From DASRDU01 sp046331565 (GTDB lineage: Bacteria > Acidobacteriota > Blastocatellia > RBC074), in contig JAXLQP010000001.1 of assembly GCA_046331565.1 (NCBI GenBank), positions 1,984,001 through 2,048,000 of the forward strand: DNA of 64,000 bases, read 5' to 3'. A program made the position numbers and the translations under genes. Numbering within the stretch: the stretch's first letter is position 1; the number at the start of each line of letters is the position of its first letter. The notes beneath the pieces are model-generated. The model was not told the origin of the DNA and did no database searches. It saw nothing but the letters and a program-made list of their open reading frames with translations. This document shows positions 8,722-15,940 of this stretch, piece after piece.

Positions 8722-9165
8722 GAAAGTTCCTCCAGGGTGATCGGGAACTGCGACTTCAGGTTGAATAACTCACCAACAGATGACAGCGTTGAATATCGGC
8801 AGCTTAACGGCAAGCCTCGACGCTCACAAGGCGGCGACAAACAATTCAGCCCGGTCTTTTTCTGAAGCATTTTGCAGAGACAGGGATTAACCGCAAAGAG
8901 CGCAAAGAACACAAAGAAAGACGGCAACTCTGGTGTGAAAGAAAATCCTTGCAAGGAAGCCTCCTTTTGTATGAAAGGAAATCTTTGTGTTCTTTGTGTT
9001 CTTTGCGGTTAATCCCTGCTTTATTCCGGGGCCGTTATCAGACTAATGATGCAAGGCCAATTGGGCGAAACCTGACTGACGCCGATTGCGTAATCACGCC
9101 ATGAACCCTTTCGGCTGGCCGGGTTGTCCCGTCTGGCCGGAAACATCCTGACACTCGACACCATC
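8722..9165. other. Divergent intergenic region
   Basis: This 444-base region separates the minus-strand NagX-like gene from the plus-strand AraC regulator, so it must hold both promoters. Its main visible content is the long inverted repeat at 8881-9018. I see no convincing coding frame. Confidence 0.5.
8881..9018. repeat. Long inverted repeat with 37-base arms
   Basis: Arms 8881-8917 and 8982-9018 pair over 37 bases with two mismatches. The arms consist of degenerate short tandem units (CGCAAAGAACACAAAGA), and the outer ends read CAGGGATTAACC. The loop is 64 bases. No reading frame is conserved in it. Confidence 0.85.
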
Positions 9166-10032
9166 ATGAAAGCGAATCTCAAGACTGCGGATGCTCATTC
9201 ACCATTCACTTATCTGCATACGACTCGCTGGAGCGGACTGAAGCTCCATCACTGGCGCGCGCGGCGCGGCGAACTTAATGAAAATGCGTTTGCCGAGCAT
9301 GCACTGACCGTTACCCTGGCGGGCAGAGCGTTGACGCGCAAACAGACTGCGGCTGGCGCGGTTCAGATTAACGAACGTCAGCCGGGTAATCTTTGCCTGG
9401 TGCCTTCGGGGCAGCCCGTTTCGCTGCTCTTCAGGGAAGAGGTTGAATGTCTTTCGATGCTGCTTGATCCGCTGCTGCTGGAGCGGGCGGCGGCTGATTT
9501 TCATCCGGGGCGGCTGGAACTGGCAGAAATTTATGACCGCGAAGACCCGCTGATTCAGCACCTCGGACTGGCGCTGCTGCGCGAAGCTGAAGCGGAAAAT
9601 CCGGCAGGCCGACTGTATGTTGATTCGCTGGTGCAGACCTTATCGCTGCACCTGATCAGGCATTACACAAATGCGGCGCAGCAACTGCCTTCATTCAACG
9701 GCGGCCTGTCGGGCTGGCGATTGCGCCGCGCGCAGGAATTCATCAACGCCAATCTCGAAGCCGATTTGTCGCTTGAGGAAATTGCCGAAGCCGTCGGCCT
9801 CAGTCCGTTTCATTTCGCCCGCGCCTTCAAACGCACAACCGGACAGACGCCGCAGCAGTATTTATGGCAGCGCCGCATTGATCGCGCGCGGCAACTGCTG
9901 GCCGATGATGAACTGCCGATCATCGAAATTTCGGCGCGCACCGGCTTCAAAAATCAGAGCCATTTCACCACGCTCTTTCGCAAATTCACGGCGATGACGC
10001 CGAAGGCTTATCGTGACGCCGTGCTGCGCTGA
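9166..10032 (+). CDS. AraC family transcriptional regulator (possible QhpR counterpart)
   Basis: A 288-residue regulator with a C-terminal pair of helix-turn-helix motifs: LSLEEIAEAVGLSPFHFARAFKRTTG, then IIEISARTGFKNQSHFTTLFRKFTAMTPKAYR. The N-terminal half would sense a ligand. In Paracoccus denitrificans QHNDH genes are induced by amines through an AraC-type protein, QhpR, and this gene lies 1.8 kb before qhpA in the same direction, so a similar role is plausible but unproven. The ATG at 9166 is preferred over an upstream TTG at 9124; neither has a clear ribosome site. Confidence 0.85.
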   Translation: MKANLKTADAHSPFTYLHTTRWSGLKLHHWRARRGELNENAFAEHALTVTLAGRALTRKQTAAGAVQINERQPGNLCLVPSGQPVSLLFREEVECLSMLLDPLLLERAAADFHPGRLELAEIYDREDPLIQHLGLALLREAEAENPAGRLYVDSLVQTLSLHLIRHYTNAAQQLPSFNGGLSGWRLRRAQEFINANLEADLSLEEIAEAVGLSPFHFARAFKRTTGQTPQQYLWQRRIDRARQLLADDELPIIEISARTGFKNQSHFTTLFRKFTAMTPKAYRDAVLR

Positions 10033-10160
10033 TGCCGCCGACTTAACCTTGCAGCAGTCACAGGCAAAAAAGCGCAGTCACAGAAAAGACCGTTGCTGAT
10101 CTGCTCGCTACACTTCTTTCCGTCAAACCAGAAGTCAGAACCATCAGGAAAGGAGATTTT

Positions 10161-10868
10161 ATGCGCAGGATTCAGCAGGGATTTTTTGTGTTACTGCTGC
10201 TGGCGTTTTCAGCAATCACCGCCAGCGCCGACGGCGTCAGCGAAGCGATGACGCAGGGCAACACATTTTTCACGCTCGGCCAGTATGAGATGGCGATCTT
10301 TCAGTATCGCCTGGCGCTGGCCGAAGCGGGCACGGTGCAGGCAGCGCAGGCGCACCACAACATCGGAGCCTGTTATTACCAGCTTGGGCAGATGGAAAAT
10401 GCCGCCCGCGAATTTCGTGAAGCGCTCAGATTCACTGACAGCTATCCGAAAGCAGCTTATGCGCTCGGCCTGGCGCTCGAAGCCCTGAATGACTGGCCTG
10501 CCGCCCGCCAGGCTTTTGCCCAGGCTGTACAGCAATCAAACGGACAGCAGGCCGAAGCCCTGTTTGAACTCGGCCTGTTGTCAGCCCGCGATGGCAATTA
10601 CGAAAGAGCTATCACTGAATTCCGGCAGGCGCTGAAACACGGCGCGCATCTGTCGCCATCAATCCACAACAACATCGGTATTATGCTCGCGCTCACCGGA
10701 CACGCGACCGATGCCCTGCAGCAGTTCACCCTGGCTTACCAGAAATCGAACCGGAAGCTCGCGGAAGCCGATCACAATCTGAAACTGTGTCGCCGCCTGC
10801 TCGCTGAAAATTCACCGCGCCTGATGGCGGAACTGAAAATGACCGGACGCACTCAATCTACTGATTAA
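10161..10868 (+). CDS. Secreted TPR-repeat protein
   Basis: A 235-residue protein with a signal peptide (hydrophobic core FFVLLLLAFSAITA, cleavage near ASA-DG at residue 24) followed by about five tetratricopeptide repeats, for example AQAHHNIGACYYQLGQMENA and EALFELGLLSARDGNYERAI. TPR arrays mediate protein contacts, here in the periplasm. AAAGGAG seven bases upstream supports the ATG. It lies ten bases before the next gene and likely shares a transcript with it. No specific partner is evident. Confidence 0.85.
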   Translation: MRRIQQGFFVLLLLAFSAITASADGVSEAMTQGNTFFTLGQYEMAIFQYRLALAEAGTVQAAQAHHNIGACYYQLGQMENAAREFREALRFTDSYPKAAYALGLALEALNDWPAARQAFAQAVQQSNGQQAEALFELGLLSARDGNYERAITEFRQALKHGAHLSPSIHNNIGIMLALTGHATDALQQFTLAYQKSNRKLAEADHNLKLCRRLLAENSPRLMAELKMTGRTQSTD

Positions 10869-10878
10869 AGGAGGCCCG

Positions 10879-11307
10879 ATGGCAGACAAACAACAGGACA
10901 CGCTGGCGATCATTGAACTTTACGCACTGCGCCGCGACGAAGCGATGCGCCGCGCCCGCGCCTGGTATTTCACCGAATTCAATCCTGAAAGCGCCGCTGA
11001 CATTGTGAAGCTGATGCTCAGCGGCCAGCAGCAGAGCGCCGCTTACCGGATGGTCACTTCCTACTGGGATATGGCCGCCTCGCTCGTCAATAACGGCGGC
11101 ATTGATGAACAGATGTTTCTCGAAGCCAACACGGAACACATCGGCGTCTTTGCCCGCGTCGAACCATTCATTGCTGAAGTTCGTGAAACCTTCGGTGAAC
11201 AGAATTACCTGGCGCATCTGGAAACGCTGGTTCTGAAAATCCCGAACGCGAGAGAGATTATGGCCAGCCGCCGCAAACTGTTTGCCCGCTGGTCAAAGCA
11301 GCATTGA
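10879..11307 (+). CDS. Conserved hypothetical protein
   Basis: A 142-residue, apparently soluble, helix-rich protein that I do not recognise. It has no signal peptide and no cysteines. Visible features are the N-terminal IIELYALRRDEAMRRARAWYF helix and an acidic middle (EANTEHIGVFARVEPFIAEVRETFGE). A strong AAAGGAGG site precedes the ATG, and the gap from the TPR gene is ten bases, so the two are probably co-transcribed. Confidence 0.7.
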   Translation: MADKQQDTLAIIELYALRRDEAMRRARAWYFTEFNPESAADIVKLMLSGQQQSAAYRMVTSYWDMAASLVNNGGIDEQMFLEANTEHIGVFARVEPFIAEVRETFGEQNYLAHLETLVLKIPNAREIMASRRKLFARWSKQH

Positions 11308-11815
11308 ATTCACAGCCCTGGAGTGACGCGATTCAACAGCCGGGGTGAAGCATCAGCGGCCCCTCGTATTGCGTGAAAATCAACCCGGCCCTGAAAGGTC
11401 GCAAGTCTTTCGGTGTAACAACGCCGCTGATGCACTTTCGCCCTTTCAGGGCTTGTCTCTTCGTCTGTCGCCTTTCCGGGGGTTGCGCTGACGCTTCACC
11501 CCCGGCTATTAAATTGCGCCCCTCCGGGGCTGAAAAACTCCGGCAACATAACTCTGCCGATTCCGCCTCCTGTACTTCACTCTGTTTCGTAAATCTCAAA
11601 TTGCTGAAACCTCTTCGTGCTCTTCGCGTCCTTCGTGGTTCGGCAAAATCCCCTGCCTGCCTGTGGCCAATTGCTTTTTACTGCACCTTGCATACAATCC
11701 GATCATTGCCATTGGACAGAATTGTCGGGTTTCATAACTTCAGCCTCAGACGAATGGCTGATTCAATCCAGCCGGATTTTGCGCTGACCTTTTCAGCAGA
11801 AAAGCGAGGGACGCC
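11308..11815. other. Leader region of the amine dehydrogenase locus, with nested inverted repeats
   Basis: About 500 bases without a credible gene. Several nested dyads are visible: AGCCGGGGTGAAGC (11338-11351) against GCTTCACCCCCGGCT (11493-11507), a CATCAGCGGC/GCCGCTGATG pair, a GGCCCTGAAAGG/CCCTTTCAGGGC pair, and a GCCCCTCCGGGGC hairpin near 11518. An unpaired half-element of the CTTCGTGG type follows near 11610. The 3' part holds the predicted qhpA promoter. Confidence 0.6.
11671..11698 (+). promoter_or_regulatory. Possible promoter of qhpA
   Basis: TTGCTT (11671-11676) and TACAAT (11693-11698) are separated by 16 bases. The start codon of qhpA is about 110 bases past the expected transcription start. 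No operator for the AraC protein could be defined. Confidence 0.4.
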
Positions 11816-13570
11816 ATGCGGAGACTCAGGCTTCTGTTAATTGCAGCGATGCTGTTGCTGGTGCTGCCGCTCAACTTTGCCGTGCGCTCGCAATCGCCGC
11901 AGGACAAGCCCAAAGAACCCGGCGAAGAAGGCATCCTGGTCACAAATCAACTTGTCATTGACAAATGCTCGTCGTGCCACAAAAAAGATGACAAAGGCCG
12001 CCTGACCCGCATTTCGTGGGAGCGCACCACTCCCGAAGGCTGGCAGCAGGTCATCAAACGTATGGTGCGCCTCAACGGCCTGTCGCTCACGCCCGACGAA
12101 GCCCGCCAGATCGTGCGTTACCTGAGCAATAATCACGGCCTTGCGCCCGAAGAGGCCCGGCCCGCGCTTTATGAAGCCGAGCATCGCATTCAGGATGAAA
12201 CCGTGCCGGATGAAAGCGTGCGCAATGCCTGCGTCATCTGTCACACTTATGGCCGCATCATCTCGCAGCGCCGCACGAAGGAAGAATGGGATCTGCTCGT
12301 CAACATGCACATCGGCTACTTTCCGGTAGCTGAGTTTCAGGGCTTTCGCCGCTTCCCGTCGCCGCCCGATGCGCCGCCACCACCGCCCGGCACTGACCTG
12401 CGCCATCCGTCAGACCGCGCCGTTGAATTTCTGGCAAAGACATTTCCGCTCAATACTCCCGAATGGGCAGCGTGGCGCGCCAATCTGCGCCCGCCGAAAC
12501 TCGCCGGTCGCTGGCTCGTCACCGGCTATCAGATCGGCAAGGGCCGCGTGTACGGCGAAGCGATCATCGAACCCGGCGCAACTGAAGATGAATTCACGAC
12601 GCGCACAAAACTGACTTACGTCAGGGACGGAATCACCATCGCGCGCACAGGCCGCAGCATCGTGTACACCGGCCACAGTTGGCGCGGTCGTTCACAAAGC
12701 AGCGCCGAAAGCGGCGGCAACGGCGGCAACACGTCAACTGCCGATCCGAAAGAGATGCGCGAAGTAATGATGGTTTCGCGCGACTGGTCGCAGATGGATG
12801 GCCGCTGGTTCTGGGGCGCTTACGAAGAGTTCGGCCTTGACGTGACGCTGCGCCGCGTGAGCGCCGAACCGCTGGTGCTTGGCCTTGATCGTTTCTCGCT
12901 GCAGTCGCCCTCGACCGCGCAGGTGAAAATCTTCGGCGCAAACTTCCCCGCCGATCTGAAAACCGATGACATTGATTTCGGCCCCGGCATCAGCATCAGA
13001 AGAATTGTCAGTTCCACGCCCGACCTCATCACCGTCGAAGTCGAAGCCGCCGAAAACGCTGCGCCCGGCAAGCGCGACATAGCGGTGCGCCGCTCCTTCG
13101 CGCCCGGAGCCGTGACCGTTTACGACAAAATTGATTACATCAAAGTCAATCCTGATAACGCGCTCGCTCGTCTTGGCGGAGTGAGGTATCCGAAAGGTTA
13201 CTGGCAGTTCGAAGCCATCGCCTATCATCGCGGCCCCGACAACAAACCGCAGACGCCTGATGATCTGCCGCTCGGCCCCGTTGAAGTCGAATGGTCAGTT
13301 GAAGAGTTCCCGGCAATTTACGACGATGACGACAAGGACTATTCCGGCACGCTCAGCGCAACCGGCCTGTTCACTCCGGCCATCGAAGGCCCGAACCCGA
13401 AACGCAAATTCGAGCGCAACAATTACGGCGACCTGTGGATTGTGGCAAATTACAAGCCGAAGGAACCCGCAAAGGACGCAAAGGAAGCAAAACCGCTGAC
13501 CGCGCGTTCATACCTGGTCGTGACCGTGCCGCTTTACGTCAAGTGGGATCAGCCGGAAGTGGCGCGGTGA
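11816..13570 (+). CDS. qhpA: Quinohemoprotein amine dehydrogenase alpha subunit (diheme cytochrome c)
   Basis: A 584-residue secreted protein with a signal peptide (hydrophobic core about residues 6-22). The N-terminal heme domain carries two CxxCH sites, CSSCH (C51/C54/H55) and CVICH (C139/C142/H143). It is followed by the beta-sheet domains of the QHNDH alpha chain, including LAGRWLVTGYQIGKG, HSWRGRS and MREVMMVSRDWSQMDGRWFWG. In known QHNDH the alpha subunit passes electrons from the CTQ cofactor of the gamma subunit to a periplasmic cytochrome. Beta, gamma and maturation genes lie 4.5-14 kb downstream, which supports the call. A GAGGG site lies nine bases before the ATG. Confidence 0.93.
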   Translation: MRRLRLLLIAAMLLLVLPLNFAVRSQSPQDKPKEPGEEGILVTNQLVIDKCSSCHKKDDKGRLTRISWERTTPEGWQQVIKRMVRLNGLSLTPDEARQIVRYLSNNHGLAPEEARPALYEAEHRIQDETVPDESVRNACVICHTYGRIISQRRTKEEWDLLVNMHIGYFPVAEFQGFRRFPSPPDAPPPPPGTDLRHPSDRAVEFLAKTFPLNTPEWAAWRANLRPPKLAGRWLVTGYQIGKGRVYGEAIIEPGATEDEFTTRTKLTYVRDGITIARTGRSIVYTGHSWRGRSQSSAESGGNGGNTSTADPKEMREVMMVSRDWSQMDGRWFWGAYEEFGLDVTLRRVSAEPLVLGLDRFSLQSPSTAQVKIFGANFPADLKTDDIDFGPGISIRRIVSSTPDLITVEVEAAENAAPGKRDIAVRRSFAPGAVTVYDKIDYIKVNPDNALARLGGVRYPKGYWQFEAIAYHRGPDNKPQTPDDLPLGPVEVEWSVEEFPAIYDDDDKDYSGTLSATGLFTPAIEGPNPKRKFERNNYGDLWIVANYKPKEPAKDAKEAKPLTARSYLVVTVPLYVKWDQPEVAR

Positions 13571-13571
13571 T

Positions 13572-13805
13572 ATGACTTTTGAAATCATTGGTGAAATCAC
13601 GGACATTGAAATCATCGCTGTGGGTAACGGGATCCGCGACCTGTCACGCCTCCGCAAAATGTATGGCAAAGGCCGCTGGCGAAAGCTGAAAGGCACTGCC
13701 AGAATCAGACTCAGAACCGGGCGCATCCGTCTGGCTGAACTTCACTGGTACGAAGCTCATGGAATTGGCAGGAAGGAAATGAAACGCAAGCAGTATCTGG
13801 ATTGA
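13572..13805 (+). CDS. Small conserved protein, first of a pair
   Basis: A 77-residue basic protein ending GRIRLAELHWYEAHGIGRKEMKRKQYLD. I recall this C-terminal pattern from small uncharacterised proteins common in cyanobacteria and other environmental bacteria, but no function is known. The ATG starts two bases after the qhpA stop and the next small gene starts five bases after this stop, so translation is coupled. It is not part of known qhp loci. Confidence 0.65.
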   Translation: MTFEIIGEITDIEIIAVGNGIRDLSRLRKMYGKGRWRKLKGTARIRLRTGRIRLAELHWYEAHGIGRKEMKRKQYLD

Positions 13806-13809
13806 GCTT

Positions 13810-14046
13810 ATGAAAAGGAAGAAGGAAGCTGATATTCAATTTGCAGTCTGTATCAACAACGCTGATTACCCGGCCTCACTGGAACTGCACAAAATCTATC
13901 GCGTATTGCCGGATGAAGAGGCAGCAGAGGACGGCGACCTGCGGATTATTGACGAAAGCGGTGAGGATTATCTCTACCCAGCCGACTGGTTCGTCTTCAT
14001 CAGGCTCCCTCAGGCAGTTGAGGCCTCATTACGGCGCGCCGCCTGA
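13810..14046 (+). CDS. Small conserved acidic protein, second of a pair
   Basis: A 78-residue acidic protein with a core reading FAVCINNADYPASLELHKIY, then RIIDESGEDYLYPADWFV. This pattern occurs in many small uncharacterised bacterial proteins. It follows the basic 77-residue protein by four bases. A basic/acidic small gene pair resembles a toxin-antitoxin arrangement, but no known toxin motif is visible, so function is left open. Confidence 0.65.
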   Translation: MKRKKEADIQFAVCINNADYPASLELHKIYRVLPDEEAAEDGDLRIIDESGEDYLYPADWFVFIRLPQAVEASLRRAA

Positions 14047-14115
14047 TGAAATATGGCAACTGAGATCAGCCGGAAGCAGCGCGGTGATTTTGTCAGGAAT
14101 CAATGAATCATTTAG

Positions 14116-14736
14116 ATGAGCGAAAGTGACTATCAACAGCTTGTCGAGCGGATGCTGCAAAATATTGCCAGCCCGACGATCTCGACGGATACAGGGATTG
14201 AGGCCGTGCAGCAGGTGGCGCAGGTGGCCGCTCAGGAAGAGGTCGAATGGGCAATTGCGGGCGGACTGGCCATGCACATTTACGGCAGCCCGCGCCTGAC
14301 CAGAGGCGTTGACATTATTGCCTCAAAACATCTGTCGCTGACACCGCAACACAGACTGCTCTTTGGTGGCAACAGCGACACGCTCCAGGCTGGCAAATAC
14401 GCAGTGCAGGTTGACTGGATCGTCAGAAATGATGGTTACGAGAAATATTACCGGGCCGCCCTGAAAGAAGCCGCCGCCCTGCCAAACGGCCTGCGCGTGG
14501 TGCTGCCTGAATGGCTGGTCATTCTGAAACTCAATGGCGGGCGGCAAAAAGACCTGGATGACATAGTTTTTCTGCTCAGACAACCAAAGCTGGTTGATCG
14601 TCCGGCAGTGAAACAAAAAGTAGTTGAAACCGCCGGTGAAGATGTGTGGCTGGCGATGCTGCCGAACTTTCGCCGCTTATGCGATCTGGCCGATGGCAGG
14701 ACGACCGAGCCGGGCAAGTATTACGACGAGGAATAA
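14116..14736 (+). CDS. Nucleotidyltransferase-fold protein (DUF6036/AbiEii-like)
   Basis: A 206-residue protein. The segment VEWAIAGGLAMHIYGSPRLTRGVDII matches the AGG-(x)n-R-T-x-D pattern of minimal nucleotidyltransferases of the DUF6036/AbiEii type, with Asp at the metal position, and GGRQKDLDDIVFLLRQ near residue 140-155 is the usual second region (K/R-x-KD-x-xD). Such proteins include antitoxin-linked NTases and degraded tRNA-modifying relatives. It sits in a group of unknown genes inserted between qhpA and the cytochrome gene and is unlikely to take part in amine oxidation. Confidence 0.7.
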   Translation: MSESDYQQLVERMLQNIASPTISTDTGIEAVQQVAQVAAQEEVEWAIAGGLAMHIYGSPRLTRGVDIIASKHLSLTPQHRLLFGGNSDTLQAGKYAVQVDWIVRNDGYEKYYRAALKEAAALPNGLRVVLPEWLVILKLNGGRQKDLDDIVFLLRQPKLVDRPAVKQKVVETAGEDVWLAMLPNFRRLCDLADGRTTEPGKYYDEE

Positions 14737-14767
14737 CGCCGGAAGAACCGGATCAATTTATCTGCTT

Positions 14768-15292
14768 ATGTCTGCTGCAAAGCTGAAACAGAAACTCAAA
14801 CCAGCGCCCCCAGGTTCAGACATTGAAATCGTGGCTGACACGCTTGAGAACTATGCAAAGCGCGGCGTCTTTCGCGGGTTCAGTCGCGGGCCGGTGAGCG
14901 GTGGCCAGGCGACTTTCAGAATGGTCTGGCATCATCAGCGCACTTTTGAATTCATCCTTGATGCTCAGAAAAAGACCATGCGCTTTCCGCTGGTGCTGCC
15001 CGGTGTGCCTGCGGATTCGGCAATGTACCGGGAACTGAAACGCTTCATCAAATCGCGCCAGTCGGATGAACTGCCTGAACACCGGCGGATTGACAGCCGC
15101 AGGGTGCAGATTCAGTCGTTCAATCGCGGCGGCAATGTCTCGCTCTCGCTGCGGGTGCTGGATGGTGACGTTGAATATGGCACGCGCAAACTGATTCATC
15201 TCGTTCACGAAATCTTTCTGACCTTTCTGCACGACGGAAATTATTACGATTACCTTGTCGAAACCTTTGATCTCGATCCTGACCGGATGTGA
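14768..15292 (+). CDS. Hypothetical protein
   Basis: A 174-residue soluble protein that I do not recognise. It is rich in alternating strands (for example ATFRMVWHHQRTFEFILDA and SLSLRVLDGDVEYGT) and ends in an acidic NYYDYLVETFDLDPDRM tail. The ATG at 14768 (MSAAKLKQKL) is favoured because the open frame further upstream overlaps the preceding gene. It is followed at ten bases by an inverted repeat. Confidence 0.65.
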   Translation: MSAAKLKQKLKPAPPGSDIEIVADTLENYAKRGVFRGFSRGPVSGGQATFRMVWHHQRTFEFILDAQKKTMRFPLVLPGVPADSAMYRELKRFIKSRQSDELPEHRRIDSRRVQIQSFNRGGNVSLSLRVLDGDVEYGTRKLIHLVHEIFLTFLHDGNYYDYLVETFDLDPDRM

Positions 15293-15301
15293 TCAATCTG
15301 G

Positions 15302-15394
15302 CCGGTACAGTACCGGGAGCGTCAGCGACCCGGTCCTACCGCAGAGAGTCTGTCGAGCCGCATCAGGTCGCTGACGCTCCCGGTACAGTACCGG
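15302..15394. repeat. Inverted repeat, GTACAGTACCG family, 29-base arms
   Basis: Arms 15302-15330 and 15366-15394 pair over 29 bases with one mismatch; each arm begins or ends with the small palindrome CCGGTACWGTACCGG. It ends 19 bases before the cytochrome gene, and a GGAGG site lies between. The copy at 23828-23893 shares the CAGTACCG end. Confidence 0.85.
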
Positions 15395-15412
15395 AGTATC
15401 TGGAGGAAGCAG

Positions 15413-15883
15413 ATGAAATTACAAAAGGCTCTTTCACTCACCTGCTGTCTGGTGATGACGGGAGCGTTTTTCGCCAGTCAGCACGCGGCTGCCGGGTATG
15501 CGATGCAGCAGACCGACTCCGGCAGGCTGACGCCTGAAGAAGTGAAGAATCTGAAAAACCCTGTGCCTTATACCAAAGAATCCATCGCCAGAGGCCGCAC
15601 GCTCTTTCAGCACGACTGCACCGGCTGTCACGGCCACGACGGCAAGGCCGAAGTGGATGTGATCGCCGACGCCACCAACCTGACTGAGCCGAAGCTCTGG
15701 AAAAGCGGCACGTCCGAAGGCGAAATCTTTCGCAGCATTCGTGACGGAGCCGGTCTGAATATGCCGCCATACAAAAACCAGATTCTGAAGGAAGAAGACC
15801 TGTGGCATCTGGTCAATTACATTCGCAGCCTGTGGCCGGAGCCGCTCAGGCCAAAGCTGCAGGATGAACCGCACCGTCAGTAA
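15413..15883 (+). CDS. Periplasmic monoheme cytochrome c
   Basis: A 156-residue protein with a signal peptide (core LSLTCCLVMTGAFFA) and one class I cytochrome c domain: heme site CTGCHG (C69/C72/H73) and likely axial Met117 in NMPPYK, then DLWHLVNYIRSLWP. QHNDH passes electrons to a soluble cytochrome c in the periplasm. Its place between qhpA and qhpD makes this the likely acceptor, though it could serve the neighbouring exported enzyme. GGAGG lies upstream of the ATG. Confidence 0.85.
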   Translation: MKLQKALSLTCCLVMTGAFFASQHAAAGYAMQQTDSGRLTPEEVKNLKNPVPYTKESIARGRTLFQHDCTGCHGHDGKAEVDVIADATNLTEPKLWKSGTSEGEIFRSIRDGAGLNMPPYKNQILKEEDLWHLVNYIRSLWPEPLRPKLQDEPHRQ

Positions 15884-15940
15884 ACGCTGCATCATCTCAT
15901 TCCATCAACCATCAAGCTGAGTCTGTGGAGGCAACCTGAT

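Noticed and set aside
8881..9018. Miniature transposon (MITE) with terminal repeats and target duplication
   Set aside because: The inverted arms are long, but no flanking direct repeat was seen; recorded only as an inverted repeat.
13572..14046. Toxin-antitoxin pair
   Set aside because: Two small coupled genes of opposite charge, but no known toxin fold or motif is visible, so the call was not made.
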